Shown piece by piece: positions 56,475 to 64,000 of a stretch of DNA of 64,000 bases. Source of the DNA: Dechloromonas sp. ZY10. Its GTDB lineage: Bacteria; Pseudomonadota; Gammaproteobacteria; Burkholderiales; Rhodocyclaceae. Made by a program: the position numbers and the translations under genes. A model generated the notes under the pieces. That model was given only the letters and a program-made list of their open reading frames with translations. It had not been told where the DNA came from and ran no database searches. The stretch's first letter is position 1, and the number at the start of each line of letters is the position of its first letter. The stretch spans positions 2,899,501 through 2,963,500 of the forward strand of contig NZ_CP144212.1 of NCBI RefSeq assembly GCF_041378895.1. Direction: 5' to 3'.

Positions 56475-57449
56475 TCACGGCAGGAAGATGGTTGAACCGG
56501 TGGTTCGCCGTGCCTCCAGATCACGGTGCGCGTGCGCCGCATCAGCCAGCGCATAGCGCTGATGCACCTCGATCCGCACCCGCCCGTCGGCCACCACCGC
56601 AAATAGCTCGTCACCGAGCGCCAGCAAGTCCTCGCGGCGAGCGGTGTAGCTCATCAGCGTCGGCCGGGTGATGAACAGCGAGCCCTTCTGCGACAACTGG
56701 ATCAGGTCCACCGGCGGCACCGGCCCCGAGGCGTTGCCGTAAGAAACCATCATCCCCAGCGGCCGCAGGCTGTCGAGCGAGCCGGCGAAAGTATCCTTGC
56801 CGACACCGTCATAGACCACCGCCACCCCCTCACCACCGGTGATTTCGCGGACGCGGGCAGCGAAATCTTCGCGGCTGTAGTCGATCACGTGCTGACAACC
56901 GTGCGCCCGTGCCAGTTCGGCCTTGGCTGGCGAGCCGACGGTGCCGATCACCGTCGCCCCGAGCGCGCGTGCCCACTGGCAGGCAATCAGGCCGACCCCG
57001 CCGGCCGCAGCGTGGATCAGCACCGCGTCGCCAGGCTGCACACGGTAGGTCCGGCGCAGCAGGTAGGCGGCAGTCAGGCCTTGCAGCATCATCGCTGCCG
57101 CCGTATCGAAGAATATCTCGTCGGGCAGCCGCAACAGCCGGTGCGCCGGCAGGTTGCGCGCTTCGGCGTAGGCCCCGACCGGACCGCCGGCATAGGCGAC
57201 GCGATCGCCGACGGCAACCTCGGTCACGCCTTCGCCGACCGCCTCGACCACGCCGGCAGCCTCGAGACCGATCCCGGACGGCAAAGGCAGAGGATAAAGC
57301 CCGGTGCGATGGTAAACGTCGATGAAATTGAGCCCGATCGCCGCGTGCCGAATCGTCGCTTCGCCGGCTGCCGGCGGCGGTAGCTCGACGGTTTGCAATT
57401 GCAACACTTCGGGGCCGCCCACCCGCTCGAAACGAATCGCTCTGGTCAT
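56475..57449 (-). CDS. NADPH:quinone oxidoreductase (MDR superfamily, QOR type)
   Basis: 324 residues. It has the two-domain alcohol-dehydrogenase fold without the structural and catalytic zinc cysteines of classical enzymes. The NADPH motif is 'VLIHAAAGGVGLIACQWARA' and the substrate-domain start 'LNFIDVYHRTGLYPLPLP' is typical of QOR (crystallin-like) enzymes. It reduces quinones by single-electron transfer. Of two in-frame ATGs (57455 and 57449) the second sits 8 bases after GGAGG and was chosen. It lies downstream of uvrD with a dyad element between them. Confidence 0.9.
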   Translation of the reverse strand: MTRAIRFERVGGPEVLQLQTVELPPPAAGEATIRHAAIGLNFIDVYHRTGLYPLPLPSGIGLEAAGVVEAVGEGVTEVAVGDRVAYAGGPVGAYAEARNLPAHRLLRLPDEIFFDTAAAMMLQGLTAAYLLRRTYRVQPGDAVLIHAAAGGVGLIACQWARALGATVIGTVGSPAKAELARAHGCQHVIDYSREDFAARVREITGGEGVAVVYDGVGKDTFAGSLDSLRPLGMMVSYGNASGPVPPVDLIQLSQKGSLFITRPTLMSYTARREDLLALGDELFAVVADGRVRIEVHQRYALADAAHAHRDLEARRTTGSTIFLP

Positions 57450-57557
57450 GGTCATCTCCTCCTGCTTTTTATCGGTCGCCGGCAACCGTGCTTATGCCGA
57501 ATGCTGGAGAGTATCACCGCCGTCGCTGCCCTTCCACCGTGCCCCACAAGCGAAAAC

Positions 57558-57589
57558 GGCGATTTTTACGGTCGACCGTACAAATCGCC
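57558..57589. repeat. GTCGAC dyad element, copy 5 (32 bp, one mismatch)
   Basis: The core is TACGGTCGACCGTA, so the outer C/G pair of the other copies has become T/A on both sides. The flanks GGCGATTT and AAATCGCC remain complementary, with one mismatched pair (57566/57581). It lies 27 bases before the uvrD stop on the map, that is, just after the uvrD 3' end on the minus strand. Confidence 0.8.
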
Positions 57590-57616
57590 ACTTTTCCGCT
57601 GCTGCGACGGCAAGCC

Positions 57617-59794
57617 TCAGATCGGCGTCAGCTTGGCGTACTCCAGTGCCAGCCATTTCATCCCGGTGGCACCGCCAAAATTGACCTGCACCCGGGCATC
57701 GGCGCCGCGCCCCTCGCTGGCAACGATGACCCCGGCGCCAAACTTGGCGTGCTCGACGCTTTGGCCAATGCGCAGGCCGTTGGGCAGGGCATTTTCGGTC
57801 GATCCGGCCGTGCTCCGGGCACTGCTTCCGGCGCTCCAGCCGCCCCCCGGCACGGCACGACCAGTCGGGCGCTGACCGAGGTGACGCAGCAGCTCCTGCG
57901 GGATTTCCTCAAGGAAGGACGACACCGTGCAATAGCGCGTCTGTCCGTGCAGCATCCGGCTCTGCGCATGACAAAGGTATAGCCGCTTGCGGGCGCGGGT
58001 CACTGCCACGTACATCAAGCGTCGCTCTTCCTGCAGCCCTGCCTCGCCCTCGCTGACTGCGTTTTCGTGCGGAAACAATCCCTGCTCCAGACCGGTGATG
58101 AAGACAGCATCGAACTCCAGCCCCTTGGCCGCATGCACGGTCATCAACTGTACCGCTTCCTGACCTTCGCCGGCCTGGTGTTCTCCGGCTTCGAGCGAGG
58201 CATGGGCGAGGAAGGAGGCCAAAGCCCCGCCCTCGCCTTCGACGCTCATCACCACGCCGTCGTCATCAATAAAGGTGGCGGCGGCGTTGATCAGTTCATC
58301 CAGGTTCTCCAGCCGCTCCTGGCCATCCTTCTCGCTCTGGTAATGCTGCTTGAGACCGGAACGGTCCAACACATGCTCGATGATCTCGGGCAGCGGCAGT
58401 TTTTCACACTCCTGGCGCAGACCTTCGATCAGCCGGATGAAGGCACCGACTGCCTGCCCGGCCTTGCCCGAGAGCGAAGCCGCCGCGTTGTAGAGGCTGG
58501 AATTGAACTGGTGGGCCAGCCCTTGCAGGCTTTCCAGCGAACGGGCGCCGATGCCACGGGTCGGAAAATTGACCACGCGCAGGAAGGCGGTATCGTCATC
58601 GGGGTTGCCGAGCAGGCGCAAATAGGCCAGCGCATGCTTGATTTCCTGACGCTCGAAAAAGCGCAAGCCGCCATAGACCTTGTACGGCACGGCGCGGGTG
58701 AACAATTCGTGTTCGAGTACCCGCGACTGGGCATTCGAGCGATACAGAAGCGCAATCTGCAGCGGGCTAACCCCGTCGCGGATCAACTCGCGCACCTCGT
58801 CGACCACAAAGCGGGCTTCATCGAGATCGGAATAGCCGTCATAGACGCGGATCGGCTCGCCGTCGCCGGCATCGGTCCACAGGTTCTTGCCCAGGCGGTC
58901 GCTGTTGTTCTTGATCAGCGCATTGGCCGCTGCCAGGATGTTGCCGTGCGAACGGTAATTCTGTTCCAGGCGGATCACATTCGCGCCAGCGTAGTTGCGT
59001 TCAAATTCGCGCATGTTACCGACCTCGGCACCCCGGAAGCGGTAAATCGACTGATCATCGTCGCCGACCGCGAAAATACTGGCGCCGCCACCGGCCAGCA
59101 GTTGCAGCCAGGCATATTGCAGGCGGTTGGTATCCTGGAACTCATCGACCAGAATGGTGCGGAAGCGCGCCTGATAGTGCTGGCGCAGCGGCTCGTTGCG
59201 CGACAGCAGTTCGTAACAGCGCAGCAGCAATTCGGCGAAATCGCACACGCCTTCGCGGTTGCACTGGGCCTCGTACTCGGCATACAGCTCGACGCGCTTT
59301 TGCGTATAGCTGTCGTACGCCTCAGCCTGGGCTGCACGGACCCCTTGCTCCTTGTGGGCATTGAAGAAGTGACACAACTCGCGCGGCGGGTATTTTTCGT
59401 CGTCGACATTCAGGTTCTTCAGCAAGCGCTTGACCATGGCCAATTGATCGCCGCTATCGAGAATCTGGAAGGTTTGCGGCAGGCCGGCCTCGCGGAAATG
59501 CGCACGCAGCATCCGGTTGCACAGGCCATGGAAGGTGCCGATCCACATGCTGCGGATGTTGAACGGCACGGTCGCCGCCAGACGGGCACTCATTTCCTTG
59601 GCCGCCTTGTTGGTAAAGGTCACCGCCAGCACCGCATGCGGACTCATCTGATTGGTCGACAAAAGCCAGGCGATCCGCGTCGTCAGCACCCGGGTTTTGC
59701 CGCTACCGGCACCGGCAAGAATCAGGGCGTGTACCGGCGGCAGGGTGACCGCCTGCAATTGCGGCGGATTCAAGTGGGCAAGAAGGTCTGACAT
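57617..59794 (-). CDS. uvrD: DNA helicase II, UvrD/Rep superfamily 1A
   Basis: 725 residues, the usual UvrD length. The helicase motifs appear in order: Q motif and Walker A ('LNPPQLQAVTLP', 'LILAGAGSGKTRVL'), 'AVTFTNKAAKEM', Walker B ('ILVDEFQDTNRLQ'), 'GDDDQSIYRFRGA', 'LEQNYRSHGNIL' and 'MTVHAAKGLEFDAVFITGLE'. It unwinds DNA 3'-to-5' in mismatch and nucleotide-excision repair. The C-terminal tail after about residue 660 is similar to the UvrD tail ('GQSVEHAKFGAGVI', 'VNFGGATGMKWLALEYAKL'). A close relative, Rep or PcrA, is possible by motifs alone, but the C-terminal part favours UvrD. Confidence 0.93.
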   Translation of the reverse strand: MSDLLAHLNPPQLQAVTLPPVHALILAGAGSGKTRVLTTRIAWLLSTNQMSPHAVLAVTFTNKAAKEMSARLAATVPFNIRSMWIGTFHGLCNRMLRAHFREAGLPQTFQILDSGDQLAMVKRLLKNLNVDDEKYPPRELCHFFNAHKEQGVRAAQAEAYDSYTQKRVELYAEYEAQCNREGVCDFAELLLRCYELLSRNEPLRQHYQARFRTILVDEFQDTNRLQYAWLQLLAGGGASIFAVGDDDQSIYRFRGAEVGNMREFERNYAGANVIRLEQNYRSHGNILAAANALIKNNSDRLGKNLWTDAGDGEPIRVYDGYSDLDEARFVVDEVRELIRDGVSPLQIALLYRSNAQSRVLEHELFTRAVPYKVYGGLRFFERQEIKHALAYLRLLGNPDDDTAFLRVVNFPTRGIGARSLESLQGLAHQFNSSLYNAAASLSGKAGQAVGAFIRLIEGLRQECEKLPLPEIIEHVLDRSGLKQHYQSEKDGQERLENLDELINAAATFIDDDGVVMSVEGEGGALASFLAHASLEAGEHQAGEGQEAVQLMTVHAAKGLEFDAVFITGLEQGLFPHENAVSEGEAGLQEERRLMYVAVTRARKRLYLCHAQSRMLHGQTRYCTVSSFLEEIPQELLRHLGQRPTGRAVPGGGWSAGSSARSTAGSTENALPNGLRIGQSVEHAKFGAGVIVASEGRGADARVQVNFGGATGMKWLALEYAKLTPI

Positions 59795-59928
59795 AAATCA
59801 ATCCAAACTATTACTAAAGGCGTAGAATATCCGGTCAACCCAGAGGGGAAGCCGCCCGCCACAGTTGTTGTTATTGTGCAACGCAACAATACGTTCCGTC
59901 ACAAACTGCAACAGGAAAAAAGCGAGCA

Positions 59929-59942
59929 GCCAGTATACTGGC
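59929..59942. promoter_or_regulatory. 14-bp palindrome in the uvrD upstream region
   Basis: GCCAGTATACTGGC lies in the 246-bp divergent gap between uvrD and the small unknown gene. Its spacing does not match the E. coli LexA box (CTG-N10-CAG), although uvrD is an SOS gene in E. coli. It is a candidate operator of unknown type. Confidence 0.35.
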
Positions 59943-60040
59943 GACAAACATAGTGCACTGCACAAAAAAATGGCCCACAAGGCTGATCCCGCAAAGTGGC
60001 TACCGCCACGGATGCTGAACCACAACTGGAGAATCCCACC

Positions 60041-60382
60041 ATGAACGCCCCGAAAATGCTTCCCTGGATTGCCCGAAAGGCCGGCATCAGCGACGAACTG
60101 GCACTGAAACTGTGGCGCCGCGCCGCCTCTGAGGCCGAGTACCTGACCGGCAAGAGCAAAGGCTCCGAATACTGCGGCCTGGCCGTCGAGCGCCTGCTCG
60201 CGCTGGTCGAAGACGAAATCGGCGAGCGCCCGGCCTACCAGCTGGTTTCCGCCCCGCAATTGACCTGGGTCTGGCGCCATCAGACGCGGATGTCGCTGTT
60301 GTCGCTGATGGCCGCACAGAACACCTATCGCTACTGGCAAAACGCCTGGGAAAGCCTGTATCCGCAAGCCCACGCAGCCTGA
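60041..60382 (+). CDS. Conserved-looking small protein, unknown function
   Basis: 113 residues, soluble and helical by composition, with several Trp and Tyr residues in the C-terminal half ('APQLTWVWRHQTRMSLLSLM', 'NTYRYWQNAWESLYP'). It starts 'MNAPKMLPWIARKAGISDEL'. I do not recognise a family, though the helical Trp-rich end recalls granule- or nucleoid-associated proteins; this is only an impression. GGAG lies 8 bases before the ATG. It stands alone between uvrD (divergent) and the FecR-type gene (convergent). Confidence 0.7.
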   Translation: MNAPKMLPWIARKAGISDELALKLWRRAASEAEYLTGKSKGSEYCGLAVERLLALVEDEIGERPAYQLVSAPQLTWVWRHQTRMSLLSLMAAQNTYRYWQNAWESLYPQAHAA

Positions 60383-60389
60383 GCCCGAG

Positions 60390-60449
60390 TCCGGCGACGC
60401 CGGATAACCCATTGAGCAGAGCGGAAACTGTTTGGCCGTTTCCGCTCTG
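60390..60449. terminator. Two hairpins between convergent genes
   Basis: A small stem TCCGGC/GCCGGA (60390-60404) is followed by a 12-bp perfect stem CAGAGCGGAAAC/GTTTCCGCTCTG (60417-60449) with a 9-base loop. They separate the small unknown gene from the FecR-type gene; no strong T run is present. Confidence 0.55.
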
Positions 60450-60454
60450 TGCGT

Positions 60455-61345
60455 TTACCGACGCCGCACGTCGGCAGCCGGCAAGTCCCGATCAACGTTG
60501 GCCAAACGAATTTCCAGGGCTGCCGCGTCCTCTTCTGAACGCAGCTGCTCGAATTTCAAACGATAGGCGTAGCCCCCCTCGGCCGCCGCACGCGGCTCGA
60601 TCCGCGCCGCATAGCCGGCGGCACGCAGGCGGTCGTAATGCGCCAGCACCGCATCTTTGGTAAACGGGCCATAGCGCAACTGCCAGCGCCCGCCCGCCTG
60701 CTGCACCCCACGATCCGGCTGCAATTCGGTTTCTCCGGCCCACTGCGCGACTTGCTCGGAACTGGCCTGCTGCACCGGCCCCGGTGCCTGGCCGCGCTCG
60801 GCGCCATAAAAGGCCAGCGGCGTATCCAGGCTGACCGGCTCGGCCTGCGGATGGGTAGCGACGACTTTTCCTTCAAGCAGACAGACAAAATCTCGATCAG
60901 CCGCAGCCCGCCCCCAGACGTCAGTGCCACGCACGCCGATGGTCACGGTACCGGAGCGAACATTGATCGTCCGGTCGCTGCGATATTTATGGAAGATTTC
61001 AGTCGTCAGGCGAAACGCTCCCTTGGCGACATCGATGGCGGCAGCAAAATGTGGCCGTCCGCGCTGTGTCTGCTGCTGCATCGCATTGAAGGCATAACTG
61101 CCGTCCTCGCCGACCTTGACCGCGCTGCCATCGGCCAGCCGCACCAGCACCCTGCCGCCGCTACCGGTGACCACCCGGTCGCGGTTCTGCAATTCCATCC
61201 CGGCCAGCACCGGCTGCCGTTCGCCATGGCGCTCCAGCCAGACCGGCCCCTGCGCGGCGTCAATCCGCGCCGAGGCAGCCGCTTCCACGGTCGACACGCC
61301 CCCCAGGGCAAAAATCACTGCTGCCAGCACAGCCATCCGCTGCAT
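60455..61345 (-). CDS. FecR-domain periplasmic protein with C-terminal SPOR-like domain
   Basis: 296 residues. A signal peptide (MQRMAVLAAVIFALGGVSTV) is followed by a FecR domain (about 30-150: 'GMELQNRDRVVTGSGGRVLV', 'RSGTVTIGVRGTDVWG'). The C-terminal 80 residues look like a SPOR peptidoglycan-binding repeat ('WQLRYGPFTKDAVLAHYDRL', 'AAGYAARIEPRA'). FecR domains often occur in secreted or envelope proteins, not only in iron signalling; no sigma factor or receptor genes are here. ATG 61345 is preceded by GGGAG at 8 bases. It diverges from leuS. Confidence 0.8.
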   Translation of the reverse strand: MQRMAVLAAVIFALGGVSTVEAAASARIDAAQGPVWLERHGERQPVLAGMELQNRDRVVTGSGGRVLVRLADGSAVKVGEDGSYAFNAMQQQTQRGRPHFAAAIDVAKGAFRLTTEIFHKYRSDRTINVRSGTVTIGVRGTDVWGRAAADRDFVCLLEGKVVATHPQAEPVSLDTPLAFYGAERGQAPGPVQQASSEQVAQWAGETELQPDRGVQQAGGRWQLRYGPFTKDAVLAHYDRLRAAGYAARIEPRAAAEGGYAYRLKFEQLRSEEDAAALEIRLANVDRDLPAADVRRR

Positions 61346-61375
61346 CGAATTCTCCCGCGAATTGAAAAGGTATAA

Positions 61376-64000
<2,625 letters not shown>

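Noticed and set aside
59929-59942. LexA box upstream of uvrD
   Set aside because: The palindrome lacks the CTG-N10-CAG spacing of the known box, so it is listed only as an unassigned dyad.
9929-60449. CRISPR arrays, tRNA or rRNA genes, insertion sequences
   Set aside because: I looked for regular spaced repeats, cloverleaf-like sequences, transposase motifs and terminal inverted repeats, and saw none that hold up.

Overview
The window is a GC-rich bacterial chromosome segment. Gene content and protein sequences suggest a betaproteobacterium of the Rhodocyclales (Dechloromonas/Azonexus-like). This assignment is an inference from the layout: a full dcw cluster, a short napDABC operon, two chemoreceptors, UbiH/DsbC next to mraZ, and a meso-DAP type MurE. 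No rRNA, tRNA, CRISPR array, prophage or insertion sequence was seen. Both ends cut through genes: a Liv-type ABC binding protein on the left and leuS on the right.

Layout. 1-6.2 kb: partial amino-acid-type ABC binding protein, a 509-bp intergenic region with a pair of DnaA-box-like sites, a flavocytochrome-c-sulfide-dehydrogenase-like flavoprotein, a DUF411 protein, a small membrane protein, and a ribbon-helix-helix regulator divergent from a SulP anion transporter, followed by a PhnA-like zinc-ribbon protein. 6.3-15.4 kb (minus strand): a tightly overlapping five-gene operon with DabA (DUF2309), the NuoL-like DabB and three further NuoM/NuoN-like antiporter subunits. It looks like an enlarged inorganic-carbon (DAB) pump and is the most interesting system in the window. 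15.5-16.8 kb: a 2-Cys peroxiredoxin and an HTH-receiver fusion regulator. 16.9-34.4 kb (minus strand): the complete division and cell-wall cluster mraZ-rsmH-ftsL-ftsI-murE-murF-mraY-murD-ftsW-murG-murC-ddl-ftsQ-ftsA-ftsZ-lpxC, with a recognisable mraZ promoter and MraZ-type operator repeats. 34.6-41.5 kb (minus strand): dsbC, a UbiH-family hydroxylase, a disordered basic protein, HU, and the periplasmic nitrate reductase operon napDABC behind an FNR-like box. 41.8-44.1 kb: ahpC-ahpF with an OxyR-like site. 44.2-46.7 kb: solute-binding protein, BNR/sialidase-like protein and membrane protein. 46.8-54.4 kb: a double-receiver protein, two chemoreceptors, and a flavodoxin-pirin pair divergent from a LysR regulator. 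54.5-64 kb: a ParA-like ATPase overlapping a TAXI-type protein, quinone oxidoreductase, UvrD, a small unknown protein, a FecR/SPOR protein and leuS.

Taken together, the genes suggest a respiratory, probably facultatively anaerobic cell. It reduces nitrate in the periplasm, defends against peroxide, moves by chemotaxis, and may take up CO2/bicarbonate through the DAB operon, possibly with the neighbouring SulP transporter. A second notable signal is a perfect dyad (core CACGGTCGACCGTG, or TACGGTCGACCGTA in one copy). It recurs five times, always within about 70 bp after a gene's stop codon, and its flanks vary while keeping the palindrome.
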